Below, one piece after another: positions 8,161 to 17,688 of a stretch of 64,000 nt of DNA (positions are counted from its first letter, which is position 1; each line of letters begins with the position of its first letter). Origin of the DNA: Pirellulales bacterium (GTDB lineage Bacteria > Planctomycetota > Planctomycetia > Pirellulales > Lacipirellulaceae); assembly GCA_019636345.1 (NCBI GenBank), contig JAHBXQ010000006.1:271431-335430 (forward strand), written 5' to 3'. Under the pieces are notes generated by a model, which saw only the letters and a list, made by a program, of their open reading frames with translations, did not search any database and had not been told where the DNA came from. The position numbers were made by a program, and so were the translations under genes.

Positions 8161-9540
8161 TCAAGCCGGCGAGCGGCGCGACGGTCGCCAGGACAGATCA
8201 GGCGCACGAGGCCGGGGCGATTGCAGGGACAAGGCGACGGACGGTCCCGTCGCGGGTTTCAGCGCCGTCGCCGCCCCCAACGCGAACAGCAGAAAGGTCG
8301 TCGCCCCGGCCGACGGGATTTTCGATTCGGCGCATCCATGAACCAAGGTGAACACGACGAAACAAGTCACGAGCAAATCGCCGGGAGATCCGACCGTTTG
8401 ATATCGCCAGACTCCGGCAAGCGCCAGCGCGAGCGCCCACAGCACGTACAGTCCCAATCCAACGACGCCGGTCGCCAAGACGAGGTCGATGTACGTGTTG
8501 TGGGCATGAGGAATCTGCCAGCGGAACATCTCAGAGTACTTGTAGATCCGCGCGTCGGTCCAGAACGCTCCGTAACCATGCCCGCTCACGGGTTTGCGTT
8601 CGGCTTCTTGAATGACGGCCCGCCAGAGCGGAGTTCGGCCGGTGAGAGACGAGACGTGCTCCTGCCGGCCCATTGAGGCGACGTTGGCCGATTCCTTGAT
8701 CGCAGCCACCGACACGAAGCTGGCGAGCAACCCGGCCACGCACCCGGCGGCGATCAGCCCCGAGACGACCAAGAATCGTTGCTGCCCGCGGACGCGGAGC
8801 ACCAACCCCACCAGCGTCGCGACGACGAGCGCCGCGAGCGCGGTGCGCGATTTGGTCAGCGCCAGCGCGGCCAGCCCGATTGCCGTCAGGCCGTAGCGCA
8901 GCTGCGGTCGGTCGCGGCGCGGGAACTGCAGAAATCCCGAGATGAGAGTCAGCGCGGCGGATTCGAGCCCCAACCCGTTGGGATCGGTCGTCCCGGCGAA
9001 GCGGTAGTCGCTGCGCCACGGCCGAAATGTTCCCAGTGACAGTTCGGCGAGCCCCCCCGCGATGATGGTTCCCAAAAAGTAGAGGGCGGTCCCCCACAGC
9101 AGATCTTGCAGCGACGCCTTCGTCGCCGTGCCGTAAGCGGCCGTAACGATCAGCAACAGAATGGCCAGCTTGCGGCTGGTAAGAAACCTGCTATCGGTCC
9201 AGGCGACGCTGGCAAGACACCAACCGAGATACGCAACGAACAGGATCGCCACGGGATGCAGCCAGCGCAATCGCAGAGTCGGCGCAACGGCGGCGAAGGC
9301 GAGCCCCATGCCCCCCAGCAAAAAGAACCCAATGGCCGAGCTCGAGGTGGTCGTGGCCTGCTGCTGGGCGAATCGATTCTCGCGCTCATGGGCGCCCTTG
9401 CCGGAGTACTCGACGAGACTCGAACTGGCGCGCCAGCTGTGGGCGACCAGCGTGAAGACGAACGCCAGCCCCAGCGCAATCACGAACCGCACCGGCCAGT
9501 TGGCGGCGACGTCGAGACGGTGCGAGGCGGGATTCGACAT
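8161..9540 (-). CDS. O-antigen ligase / Wzy-like polymerase membrane protein
   Basis: A 459-residue, highly hydrophobic protein with about ten to twelve predicted membrane segments. The large periplasmic loop and its downstream signature GHGYGAFW ... HAHNTYIDLVLATG match the Wzy_C/WaaL superfamily, where the histidine-containing H-NTYIDL motif is conserved. In a cluster with Wzz-like and initiating transferase genes it most likely polymerises lipid-linked repeat units in the periplasm. A ligase role cannot be excluded. Wzx flippase is not seen in this window and may lie beyond position 1. Confidence 0.88.
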   Translation of the reverse strand: MSNPASHRLDVAANWPVRFVIALGLAFVFTLVAHSWRASSSLVEYSGKGAHERENRFAQQQATTTSSSAIGFFLLGGMGLAFAAVAPTLRLRWLHPVAILFVAYLGWCLASVAWTDSRFLTSRKLAILLLIVTAAYGTATKASLQDLLWGTALYFLGTIIAGGLAELSLGTFRPWRSDYRFAGTTDPNGLGLESAALTLISGFLQFPRRDRPQLRYGLTAIGLAALALTKSRTALAALVVATLVGLVLRVRGQQRFLVVSGLIAAGCVAGLLASFVSVAAIKESANVASMGRQEHVSSLTGRTPLWRAVIQEAERKPVSGHGYGAFWTDARIYKYSEMFRWQIPHAHNTYIDLVLATGVVGLGLYVLWALALALAGVWRYQTVGSPGDLLVTCFVVFTLVHGCAESKIPSAGATTFLLFALGAATALKPATGPSVALSLQSPRPRAPDLSWRPSRRSPA

Positions 9541-9652
9541 AAGAACGCGATGGCTTCGAATTTTGCAGTGAGATTAGTCAGTCGATGACGCGGTTCCTGG
9601 CGAATTCCAGGGGGGAGACTTCCTAGCTCTAAGGTGCTGACAAAGGTCTCAC

Positions 9653-10396
9653 CTACATCCGGCGGCGAAGCCAAGCGGGAAGGTAGCTGCGCTGGCGATT
9701 CAAAATTGCTCCGGCCAGGGGGACGCCGTCCTGCTGCAACTGACGAACGGCCCGTTTGGCTTCGCCTTGGCGGGTCGTTTCGGCGCGAACGACCAGTAAT
9801 GCCTGATCGAGCAATCGCGCCAGGATCAGTTCCTGCCGCAAACGATCGGGACAGGGGAGATCGACGATGATCAGCCGGTAGTCGACGCGGGCCTCTGCCA
9901 TAAACTCGCGAACCGCGTTGGAGTCGACCAACGGTTGCTCGCGATGCGAGACGATCCCTGCGGGAACGACATGGAGTCCGGCGACCGGCCCCGGTTGGAC
10001 GCACTCGACTAGCGGCGCGGCTCCGGCGAAAAGTTGCGCAGCGCCCGGCTGACCGGGCACGTGCCAGAGATTTGCCAGCCGCGGGGCGTACCAGTCAGTT
10101 TCCACCAGCAGCACCGAACCCCAATTCTGCTCGGCGGCGCGGAGGGCCAAGTTGGCGGCGATCGTGGTGACGCCGGTCTTGGCCTCGCAGCCGACCAAAC
10201 CGAGCGCGTACGCTGTCCCGGCGTCGTCGCCGAGCACCGACTGAAGCCGCCACAGCAGGTGGTCGTAAACCGGGCTGCTGCGGCGCTGGCGAATTGCCGT
10301 CGGGCGATCTGTCGGATCGCCTTGGGCGACATGACGGATCGCCGCAGCGGCGTCGACGCCGGCGTCGGTTGAACGGGGAACGTCAGGTTGATTCAT
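9653..10396 (-). CDS. BY-kinase/CpsD-like P-loop ATPase with degenerate Walker A
   Basis: The start at 10396 (MNQPDVP) has a GGAG seven bases upstream and gives 247 residues. A longer start at 10447 is possible. The fold matches CpsD/Wzc-C tyrosine kinases: SVLLVETDWYAPRL is the Walker A' region and RLIIVDLPCPD is Walker B (Asp179). However, the P-loop reads CEAKTGVTTIAANLA: where the family has a GKS/T lysine there is Val76, and there is no tyrosine cluster at the C-terminus. It is therefore probably a non-catalytic or regulatory partner of the adjacent Wzz-like protein. Confidence 0.8.
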   Translation of the reverse strand: MNQPDVPRSTDAGVDAAAAIRHVAQGDPTDRPTAIRQRRSSPVYDHLLWRLQSVLGDDAGTAYALGLVGCEAKTGVTTIAANLALRAAEQNWGSVLLVETDWYAPRLANLWHVPGQPGAAQLFAGAAPLVECVQPGPVAGLHVVPAGIVSHREQPLVDSNAVREFMAEARVDYRLIIVDLPCPDRLRQELILARLLDQALLVVRAETTRQGEAKRAVRQLQQDGVPLAGAILNRQRSYLPAWLRRRM

Positions 10397-10478
10397 CGCA
10401 AGACTCCGCATGGCCGCGGGAGGAGGCAGAACAAGTAGCTCAGGCAATTCGGTTTGTCACGGATCGGCTCGGGACGCT

Positions 10479-12047
10479 TCAGGTTCTGCGGGGGATGCCG
10501 GCGTAAGCTCGCCCTTCGGGAACCACAGCCACCAGCGGCAGCCCGAGCGTCTTTTCAACCTGCTCGTCAGACCAGATTCGCGTGTCGATCTTCTCCGCCC
10601 CGAGTCCTAACGCGAGGGCTCCCACGCTCGCCAACATGAGCGACAATCCGCCGACGATGAGTTTCGAGGGGCTCACCGGCTTCTCCGCGAAGGTGGGATC
10701 CTGGGCGACGTTGATGTTGGTGATTCGTTGGCGGTCCAGTTCCTCGTCGATCCGAGCTTGCTCGAAATTCTGCTCGTATCGCAGCAGATTCGCCTCGGCA
10801 ATCTGTTTGTCGCGACCGAGCGTATCAAGCCGCAGTTCGTAGTCGTTGAGCTGCTGCAACTCGGCCATGACTTGGGCCGATTGGAGCTGGATCTCCTGTT
10901 TGCGGGCGTCGAGGCCGGCCTTGGAGCTCTCGATTTGAGCGAGTTTCAGCACAAGCTCTCGCCGGTTGGGGTTCACGGCGTCGATCGTCGTCTCGCGCTC
11001 GTCTCGTTCGTCCTTGAGGAGGCGGGTCGCCTCCTCGACTTGGCTGCGGGTCGACTGGACAAGCGGGTGGTCGCCGTTGTACTTCGCCTCGAGATTCATC
11101 AGTTGCACCTGCAGCGTGTAAAGCTGCGACCGCAACGTATCGGCGCCCGTATTCGGGCCCACCGACTTGCTGGCCGGCAGCCACTCAGGCATTGAGGCGA
11201 TCTGGTCCTCAAGCCGATCGATCTCGGCCTGCGAGGAGATTAGCTGCTGGTCGACCTCGACCCGGCTGAGCTGGATGCTCGCCAACCGGTTTTCGAGCGT
11301 GCCGCGACGGGAGTCGATCGAAGCGACCCCCATCTCGTTCTTCGCGTCGCGGATCGCGGCGACGGCGCTGTCGACCGTCGCCTGCAGGCGACGCCGCTGC
11401 TCGGCGAAGAAGTCCTTCGAGCCGGTCGTGCGATGCAGACGCAGGTGCTCTTCACGGTAGACGTCGATCAGTTCGGCCAGCACCTGCTGGGCGAGTTTCG
11501 GGGATTCGGCGTCGTAGGCGACCACGATCACCGTGGACTGATGCTCGGCGTCGACGGCCAAGTTTCGTTCCAGGGTGATGATCGCGTCCTCGGTCGGGCT
11601 GATCGGATCAAGGTCTTTGACCGCGCCTACGACGAACCGCAGGGGCGCCAAGACCGCTTCGGCAAGTTGATTCGGCGGAGCCGCGCCGTCGCCGACTTGG
11701 CCCAGGACGACCTCCGGGGTGAGCCGCTCGACGGTCTTTTTTAGGATCTCGCGGCTCTTGAGCACTTCGATCGCCGAGGTGATCTCGTAGTCGCGGCCGC
11801 TTTGCTGCAACCCGATCATGGCGCCGGTCGTTGCGGTGGGGTCGAGTCGCACGCTCTCACGCCCGACTTGCAGGAATAATTGCGCCTCGGACCGATACTT
11901 GCGCGGCGCAAAAAGCAGCACTAACGTCCCCAGCGCAAGCATGCCCAGCGAGCACGACAGCACCTTTTTCTTGTGCCGGAAGAGGATCATCGCCAGTTCG
12001 CGAAGACCGAACGAAGCGAGGCTAGCGGAGGGGGGCGAGTCGGACAT
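10479..12047 (-). CDS. Wzz/GumC-family polysaccharide chain-length determinant
   Basis: The start at 12047 (MSDSPPSASLASFGLREL) gives 522 residues. One membrane segment follows the N-terminus (VLSCSLGMLALGTLVLLFA), then a conserved YRSEAQLFLQVGRES Wzz domain, a long heptad-rich coiled coil at about residues 180-430 in the periplasm, a proline-containing FAEKPVSPSKLIVGG motif and a second membrane segment. This is the layout of GumC/Wzz polysaccharide co-polymerases, which set chain length and couple to export. The adjacent ATPase gene is the usual cytoplasmic partner, here split off as a separate protein. Confidence 0.92.
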   Translation of the reverse strand: MSDSPPSASLASFGLRELAMILFRHKKKVLSCSLGMLALGTLVLLFAPRKYRSEAQLFLQVGRESVRLDPTATTGAMIGLQQSGRDYEITSAIEVLKSREILKKTVERLTPEVVLGQVGDGAAPPNQLAEAVLAPLRFVVGAVKDLDPISPTEDAIITLERNLAVDAEHQSTVIVVAYDAESPKLAQQVLAELIDVYREEHLRLHRTTGSKDFFAEQRRRLQATVDSAVAAIRDAKNEMGVASIDSRRGTLENRLASIQLSRVEVDQQLISSQAEIDRLEDQIASMPEWLPASKSVGPNTGADTLRSQLYTLQVQLMNLEAKYNGDHPLVQSTRSQVEEATRLLKDERDERETTIDAVNPNRRELVLKLAQIESSKAGLDARKQEIQLQSAQVMAELQQLNDYELRLDTLGRDKQIAEANLLRYEQNFEQARIDEELDRQRITNINVAQDPTFAEKPVSPSKLIVGGLSLMLASVGALALGLGAEKIDTRIWSDEQVEKTLGLPLVAVVPEGRAYAGIPRRT

Positions 12048-12167
12048 GGCGCGTGGACCTATGACCACGGAGATTCGGGGACGCTTCGGCCGAACGCGTC
12101 GTTTGCGTTGCGCTGGCCGGGCGGAATGTTGCAACAGCGTCTATTGTCATCATGCGCACCGGGGATT

Positions 12168-13466
12168 TCACCCTGCCGCGCTGGCGGCCGGGGAGGATGT
12201 CGCTCGGAATTTCGCAGGATACGGAGGATGTAACGGTTGTGCGGCCGTGGAGTTCGCTCCGTCGTCGAGACACGCGGCGTAGGCCATTCGCAACCGAGCT
12301 CCCTGGTCGGACCAGAGAAAGTCGCGGGCTCGCTCGAGGGCCCCGCGGCTGAGTCGGGCGAGTCGCTCTGCGTCTCGGGCCAACGCGATCACGCCCTCCC
12401 GAAAATTGGCCACCGCCTTGCGAGGCGTAGCGACGGGGATTCGCAATGCACAGTCTTCGGCGAGCACGTCGGCGGCCCCCTGGTGATCGAACCCGATAAT
12501 CGGCGCTCCTGCAGCAAGCGACTCGAGCAATCCTGTGCCGGACGTATCGCGAAGACTGGTGAACGCGAAGACGTCGGCCCAGTCGTAATGGGGTTGGCGC
12601 CCCTCGTAGCCGGGCCAGCCGACCCACTCGACGCAGTCGTCAAGTCCAAGTCGCTGCGTCAGACGACGCCATTGAGCAAGCTGCGGTCCGGCCGACATGA
12701 CGCGCAGGGTGAAGGACGCCTCGGTGCGCGCGGCGGCCAGCGCTCTCAACAGCAGCGGCAGTCCTTTCCAGGAGCAGGCTCGCCCAGCCCATAAGATGCG
12801 CAGCGGTTTGTCTGGATCGCGCGGTACGCGCGGCGTCGGTCGAACTGCGTCGATTCCCGTTTCCAGCATCACGCCCGCGATCGGACGTCCCGCGCGGCGC
12901 AGCTCTTTGGCCGCTTGACGGTTGGCCGCCAGGGTCATCGTCGCTGCGGAAGACGCGCGGCTGACACGGCGCGAGTGTCTCAGTTGCAGGGCGTTGAGCA
13001 GATTGCGGCTGATCTCGCGGACGGCCCCTAGGGGCTCAATCGCCGTCAGAAATCGCCAGGGGAAATTGTGAACGCCCCCGACCGGACCCCACAGGTACGG
13101 TTTTCCCAATCGCCAACACTCGCTCGGCTGTCGATAGCCGCAGTAGCTCACATGGTGGACGAGATCGAACGGCCGCGTGCGATCCGCCTCGGCCGCCACG
13201 GCATACGCACGACGTTGCCAGCGCGCGTTCGCCCATTGGCCCCCCGTCGGCAGAGCGGCGAGCGCCTGCTCTCGCCGATCATGCGGAACCTGCAACACTT
13301 CGCAACCCGCAGGAACCTGCAGCACTGCGGGATCGCCGGACAGCGCGCACAGGACCGTGACGTCGAATTCCGTCGCGGCGGTCTCGGCGCGGCGCCAGGC
13401 GAGCCGCGATTCCATCGAGAAATCGGGGTCGAACCGATACGCAATGAGCAGCAGACGACGCCGCAT
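12168..13466 (-). CDS. Glycosyltransferase family 4
   Basis: The start at 13466 (MRRRLLLIAYRFDPDFSMES) gives 432 residues. No Shine-Dalgarno is evident at this or at the upstream ATG in the same frame, so the start is a judgement. The C-terminal donor domain shows RILWAGRACSWKGLPLLL and the E-containing SGTGLLESLAAGAPIIGFDHQG, typical of GT-B fold GT4 retaining enzymes. It lies between the chain-length gene and the initiating sugar transferase and likely adds an early sugar of the repeat unit. Confidence 0.9.
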   Translation of the reverse strand: MRRRLLLIAYRFDPDFSMESRLAWRRAETAATEFDVTVLCALSGDPAVLQVPAGCEVLQVPHDRREQALAALPTGGQWANARWQRRAYAVAAEADRTRPFDLVHHVSYCGYRQPSECWRLGKPYLWGPVGGVHNFPWRFLTAIEPLGAVREISRNLLNALQLRHSRRVSRASSAATMTLAANRQAAKELRRAGRPIAGVMLETGIDAVRPTPRVPRDPDKPLRILWAGRACSWKGLPLLLRALAAARTEASFTLRVMSAGPQLAQWRRLTQRLGLDDCVEWVGWPGYEGRQPHYDWADVFAFTSLRDTSGTGLLESLAAGAPIIGFDHQGAADVLAEDCALRIPVATPRKAVANFREGVIALARDAERLARLSRGALERARDFLWSDQGARLRMAYAACLDDGANSTAAQPLHPPYPAKFRATSSPAASAAG

Positions 13467-13584
13467 CGCAGGAGGGGTGTGAGGAATCAGGTTCGGCGAC
13501 TGTTGCAAGCGTCGAGGTTGAGCGAAACGGAATGAAGCCATCGGCAGAAGGACGACGGCAATACGGTTGTCTATTCGGGCCAAG

Positions 13585-14697
13585 TCACCGCATGCCGCGC
13601 TGCACGATCAGCGACGGCACGGTTGCAAGCACCAACTTCAGGTCGTGCCACAGGCTCCGCCGGTCGGCGTAACGGAGATCCATGCGGACCCAATCGTCGA
13701 ACCGAACTTTGCCGCGGCCCGTGACCTGCCACGTGCAGGTCATGCCGGGGGTCACGTCGAGACGACGGCGTTGCCACCCCTGGCAAGCTTGAGACTCGTC
13801 GGTCGGCAACGGTCGTGGACCCACCAGCGACATGTCGCCGCGCAGCACGTTCAGCAGTTGCGGCAATTCGTCGATGCTCGACCAACGAAGGAAACGTCCG
13901 AACCGAGTCGTACGGGGATCGCGTCGCATCTTGAACGCGGGACCGTCCTGCTCGCTGCTGGCGCGAAGCTCACGTTTGCGATGCTCCGCGTCGACCGACA
14001 TTGTGCGCAGCTTGTAGATCTTGAATCGTTTGCCGCCGAGACCTTCGCGCTCCTGCAGAAAGAACGCCGGCCCCGGCGAGGTGAGCTTGACGGCGGCGGC
14101 GGCGACGCCAACAACTGGGGCGGCGACGGCGAGACCGGCAAGCGACCCCGCCACATCGACGCACCGCTTCCATAGCGGCATCGGCCGTGCGAAGAAAAAC
14201 TCGCCCGGGTCAAGTTCGGCATCCTCACCCGACACCACGGCGGCGTCTTCCTCCGTCTCGGCGTGTCGCCGGCGCCGGCGGCCCGGATAACTGAAGACCT
14301 CGCACTCCGGGCGCTCGGGGCCGGGAGGGTAGACCTCGCTCACGTCCTCAGCCACCTTCCAGGCGCCTTCGGCGTTGGTGTCAGGCAGCAGCACCGCGAC
14401 GTCGCCGTTGCGCAGCATTCCCGGCGTATCGGTGATGCGCAGCCGACCTTCGAGCACGCGGCCCAAGAACTCGATGTCCGGAGCCGCGGCGCGATCGCGC
14501 GGCAGGCGAATAATCAGTAGCGAGAGGATCGACCCGTTGCGGTCGACCCGCATCCGTTCGCATTGGGCGGCAAAGCGAAAGTCGGCGTCCGACAAGAAGT
14601 AATCGAAGCGTATTTGCCGTCGACGGCTCATCAGGGAAGCTCGGCGGCGAGGCAATAACGAGGCGTGAAAGGGGCGGGGAGCGGATTGTTGCGTCAT
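13585..14697 (-). CDS. Polyprenyl-phosphate sugar transferase with degenerate GGDEF-like N-terminal domain
   Basis: Starting at 14697 (MTQQSAPRP) gives 370 residues. An ATG at 14631 is an alternative. The C-terminal half (about 170-370) is a bacterial sugar transferase: one hydrophobic segment, [35 protein letters not shown] and the PRP motif, as in WcaJ/PglC enzymes that load the first sugar-phosphate onto undecaprenyl phosphate. Residues about 45-125 instead resemble a shortened GGDEF domain ([11 protein letters not shown] ... [14 protein letters not shown]), where NGDVA stands in place of GGDEF, so cyclase activity is not expected. It may be a c-di-GMP or nucleotide-sensing module. First gene of the cluster in transcription order. 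Confidence 0.9.
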   Translation of the reverse strand: MTQQSAPRPFHASLLPRRRASLMSRRRQIRFDYFLSDADFRFAAQCERMRVDRNGSILSLLIIRLPRDRAAAPDIEFLGRVLEGRLRITDTPGMLRNGDVAVLLPDTNAEGAWKVAEDVSEVYPPGPERPECEVFSYPGRRRRRHAETEEDAAVVSGEDAELDPGEFFFARPMPLWKRCVDVAGSLAGLAVAAPVVGVAAAAVKLTSPGPAFFLQEREGLGGKRFKIYKLRTMSVDAEHRKRELRASSEQDGPAFKMRRDPRTTRFGRFLRWSSIDELPQLLNVLRGDMSLVGPRPLPTDESQACQGWQRRRLDVTPGMTCTWQVTGRGKVRFDDWVRMDLRYADRRSLWHDLKLVLATVPSLIVQRGMR

Positions 14698-15391
14698 GTG
14701 TCCTGGCAATCAGCGGTGTCAATCGAACTCGGCTGGGCAATGTGCGGCGCGTGCCGAGGCGCCGTCGTTCCGATCGCCACTCCTCTAACGTCTCGCCTAG
14801 CGAAACCGTGAGAGCGGGGAGCGGACAGACGGCGGCGGGTGATGTCTCCTAAGGCTCGGTCTCCTCGAAATCAGCAGGTGTGCAGCGAAGTCTCCTCCGA
14901 CGCGCACCTGCGGCAAGGGTCTCAACAGCCTGCGATTCGCGAAACGAACCAACGGCGCGGGTTACGGACGGCCGCGGGAGCGACACGGTGGCGGCGAGCT
15001 CGCGGTTTGCGAAGGCCGCAGGCGGGGGCAATTTGGATGTCCCGTGCACTCATCCAAACGGCAGGGGGCGGGAGTGCGACCTCCCTTGGCGGAAGGATGC
15101 ACAGTCGTCGATTATAATGACGCAAAATCACGTGTCGAACAGATTCCACAGCAATTCATGGAATCGCGAACCGGGCGGAGCCCGCGAGATTTGGCTTGTG
15201 AATTAGGACGACTGATGGCCAGACTTTGGCCAGACTCGGGACATGAAAGAGCGGTCCGTGAAGTGAAAACAGTCAAGCCCTCTTTCGTACTTAACCCTTG
15301 TCTGAATAGGGTTTTACGTTCACATTCCATCTGGCTGGTTAGAATCGAGGCCAGGTCGCTCCGCTTGTCGGGCCAGTCACAGAGGTGTTGA
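14698..15391. other. Divergent intergenic region (about 690 bp)
   Basis: No convincing gene is seen. The region separates the minus-strand polysaccharide cluster from the plus-strand diguanylate cyclase, so it should hold promoters for both. A local direct repeat (TGGCCAGACT followed closely by TGGCCAGACT, about 15215-15235) and the inverted repeat at 15293-15313 are the only structure noticed. Confidence 0.6.
15293..15313. promoter_or_regulatory. Inverted repeat AACCCT-N9-AGGGTT upstream of diguanylate cyclase
   Basis: Perfect six-base arms separated by nine bases lie about 80 bp upstream of the GTG start of the GGDEF gene. It could be an operator or a weak hairpin. Six-base arms occur by chance, so support is modest. 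Confidence 0.25.
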
Positions 15392-16252
15392 GTGCAGACC
15401 AGAGAAATCGTAGACCTGACAGTCCCCACGCCGTTCGCATTGGCGATCCTCGCGACAGCCGAAAATGTGACGCCCTTGGCCTGGGGATGGCTCATGCACC
15501 ATCCGGGCGTCGATGCCGGAACCCCGCGCGTCGATGCCCGAGACATTGCCGAAATCGTGGTCGCCGCACCCCCGACGAAAGCCGCCGCCGCCGCCGCAAT
15601 CGCCAAGCAGGCGCCGATTCGCTGCGAGCTGGCGCTAAAACCCGCCAGCAACGGCTCGGATGGAGCGCCGCAAGTCGTCGCCGTCGAGGTCGTCCCCCTG
15701 ACCACAGCCGACGTCAAAAGCCTTCTCCTGCTGGTCGGACAAGTTGGAGCCGTCGCCGCAGCGACCACGGACCCGCTGACCGGGCTCGCCGATCGGCGTC
15801 AACTTGCCTCGACGCTCGACGCTGCGCTTGTCACAGACGTTGCGCCTCGATTAGCGGTGTTGTTTCTGGATCTCGACGAGTTCAAACAGATCAACGACCG
15901 GGACGGTCATCTCGCCGGCGACGAGGTTCTTCGCGAGCTGGCGCAGCGCTGGCAATCGCTGTTTCGGTCCGACGACTTGGTGACGCGATTCGGAGGGGAT
16001 GAATTTGTCGTCCTGTTGCGGAATATCGACTCCATCAAGCAGGCGCGCCAGATCGCCGATCGACTGGTCGCCGAGACTCGTCGCGAACTTCTCGTAGCCG
16101 GGAAGCCGTATCGCCTGTCCGCGTGTGTCGGCGTCGCATACGCCGATCGTATCGGGATGGCCGCCGAAGAACTTCTGGAAGCGGCTGACCGGGACATGTA
16201 CCGCCACAAGCGAACAACCGAGTCCGCTGACGGTCGCCCCCAGCGCCAATGA
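15392..16252 (+). CDS. GGDEF-domain diguanylate cyclase
   Basis: A GTG start with AGAGGTG about eight bases upstream gives 286 residues. The C-terminal domain (about 125-280) is a complete GGDEF: TDPLTGLADRRQL, LFLDLDEFKQINDRDGH, and RFGGDEFVVLL with GGDEF at 201-205. An RxxD product-inhibition site (RSDD, 192-195) sits five residues before it, so c-di-GMP synthesis with feedback control is expected. The first 120 residues have no membrane segment and no recognised sensor domain. Its position, divergent from an exopolysaccharide cluster, fits c-di-GMP control of polysaccharide production, but that link is inference. Confidence 0.92.
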   Translation: MQTREIVDLTVPTPFALAILATAENVTPLAWGWLMHHPGVDAGTPRVDARDIAEIVVAAPPTKAAAAAAIAKQAPIRCELALKPASNGSDGAPQVVAVEVVPLTTADVKSLLLLVGQVGAVAAATTDPLTGLADRRQLASTLDAALVTDVAPRLAVLFLDLDEFKQINDRDGHLAGDEVLRELAQRWQSLFRSDDLVTRFGGDEFVVLLRNIDSIKQARQIADRLVAETRRELLVAGKPYRLSACVGVAYADRIGMAAEELLEAADRDMYRHKRTTESADGRPQRQ

Positions 16253-16381
16253 CCGATCCCGGGGCCCGGCGCCTCGATTGGAAATGGCGAACAAGCGAGA
16301 TCGCCCGCGAAACGCCCGGCGTCGAACGAGCCAGCATCCTTGTGCCGGGGCCGGCGAAACCTAGAATAACAAGTCTCGTTC

Positions 16382-16464
16382 GGAGGGTAAGCGAATTGGC
16401 TAGCAGCCTGATTGGAATTCAGGTGCCGGTTTACCGGTTGCGGGTTCGAGTCCCGTGCCCTCCG
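16382..16464 (+). tRNA. tRNA-Ser (GGA anticodon)
   Basis: Acceptor arms GGAGGGT (16382-16388) and GCCCTCC (16457-16463) pair over seven positions with one G-U, followed by discriminator G and no encoded CCA. The anticodon stem CCTGA/TCAGG encloses loop TTGGAAT, giving anticodon GGA (serine). A class II variable arm (CCGG-TTTA-CCGG) and a T arm with loop TTCGAGT are present. Its 3' end is 54 bases from the stop codon of a convergent tyrosine integrase, so it is a likely attachment site. Confidence 0.92.
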
Positions 16465-16518
16465 CTCGACGTTAACGGCTGCGTCGTAACTTCCTGAGCC
16501 ACAACCGCTTGTGACGCG

Positions 16519-17688
16519 CTAGTTTTCATCTGTCACCTCCGTGTGTTGAAAATGTGTTGAACTCCGTTTCGACAGCGGGCTCATTTTCGCCTCGTCGAGA
16601 CGGGACATCGCCCGTTGCGACGCGTCGCTCGCAAGATGGAAGTAAAGGTCGAACGTCGCCTGATCGACATGCCCGACCCACTTCCGTAAAACGTCGGGCG
16701 CCACCCCTGCGATCGCCGCGTTCGAAATAAAGGCATGGCGAAACGTGTGAAGGTGGCCGGACAGGCCCAGCCGCTTGACCACTCGCTTCACGCAAGCCAG
16801 CAGTCGCCGGGGCGAGATTTGGTCAGTCGTGGAACGTGAGTTTTCCAAGGCCGGCCTTGGAAACGCCCATCGGGAGCACCTCGATTGAGCCAGCAGCACT
16901 TTTCTGGCCCGCGCACTCATTGGAACCGATCGATGATCGCCGGACTTCGGGCGCCACCCGTCCTTGGGGCGAATGTGAATCCAGGCGCCGACGAAGTCGA
17001 TGTCGTCCCACGTCAGCCACACCAGTTCGCCGACCCGCATTCCGGTCTCGGCGAGCATCGTGAGCGCGGAACGATACGGCGGTCGAGTCGCGTCGAGAAT
17101 TTTCTCCACCTCGGCTTGCGACCAGCACGGTTGCAGATTTCGCCGCGGCTTGGGAATCCGCAGCCCGGCCAAAGGATCTCGCTCGATTAGTCCGCGCCGC
17201 AGGGCATAGTTCACAAGCTGGCGAATAAGAACGGTGTCGTGATGGATCGTTTTTGGACTTGACGGTCGACGACCGGACGCCTCGTCTCCTGATTTGCGAG
17301 CGGCTCGAAAACGGTCCACAAACGACACCGAGAGTTCAGACGCCTTCTCGATTCGCGCGGCAGTTGCCAGCTTTTCGACGATCCGCAGCGCGAATTCGTA
17401 CTTCTTGATTGTCTTATCGGTCCGCCCCTCGACTCGCAGGTAAGCGAGGTACTGCTCGATCACTGCATTGAGAGGGGGTTCCTGAAACGTCGGATGGACC
17501 GCACCGGCCACTAGGTCGCGGTCCAACTTGCTGGCGCGAAGTTGCGCAGTCTTCCTCGACTTGGTGCGAAGAGATTGTCGCACTTGGCGGCGGCCAACCA
17601 TATACTGTGCTTGCCAGACCCGATTGCGGCGATAGATCGATACAAGCTCGCCAGCCTTCTCAGCTTTCCGCCCCTCATTTTGCGGCAT
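16519..17688 (-). CDS. Tyrosine recombinase/integrase of a tRNA-Ser-associated element
   Basis: The start at 17688 (MPQNEGRKAE) gives 389 residues. The full catalytic set of tyrosine recombinases is visible: Arg218 (ETGMRVGEL), Lys248, His314 and Arg317 (HTFRH), His340 (VGH) and the nucleophile Tyr349 (FDLYFHL). An N-terminal SAM-like core-binding domain lies at about 70-175. The gene points at the 3' end of tRNA-Ser, the standard arrangement for elements that integrate into tRNA genes. The upstream excisionase-like gene overlaps its start by 14 nt. The enzyme appears intact. Confidence 0.93.
   Translation of the reverse strand: MPQNEGRKAEKAGELVSIYRRNRVWQAQYMVGRRQVRQSLRTKSRKTAQLRASKLDRDLVAGAVHPTFQEPPLNAVIEQYLAYLRVEGRTDKTIKKYEFALRIVEKLATAARIEKASELSVSFVDRFRAARKSGDEASGRRPSSPKTIHHDTVLIRQLVNYALRRGLIERDPLAGLRIPKPRRNLQPCWSQAEVEKILDATRPPYRSALTMLAETGMRVGELVWLTWDDIDFVGAWIHIRPKDGWRPKSGDHRSVPMSARARKVLLAQSRCSRWAFPRPALENSRSTTDQISPRRLLACVKRVVKRLGLSGHLHTFRHAFISNAAIAGVAPDVLRKWVGHVDQATFDLYFHLASDASQRAMSRLDEAKMSPLSKRSSTHFQHTEVTDEN

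Noticed and set aside
15215..15235. Tandem TGGCCAGACT copies as a possible CRISPR or iteron
   Set aside because: Only two adjacent copies with almost no spacer; no array and no Cas or replication genes near.
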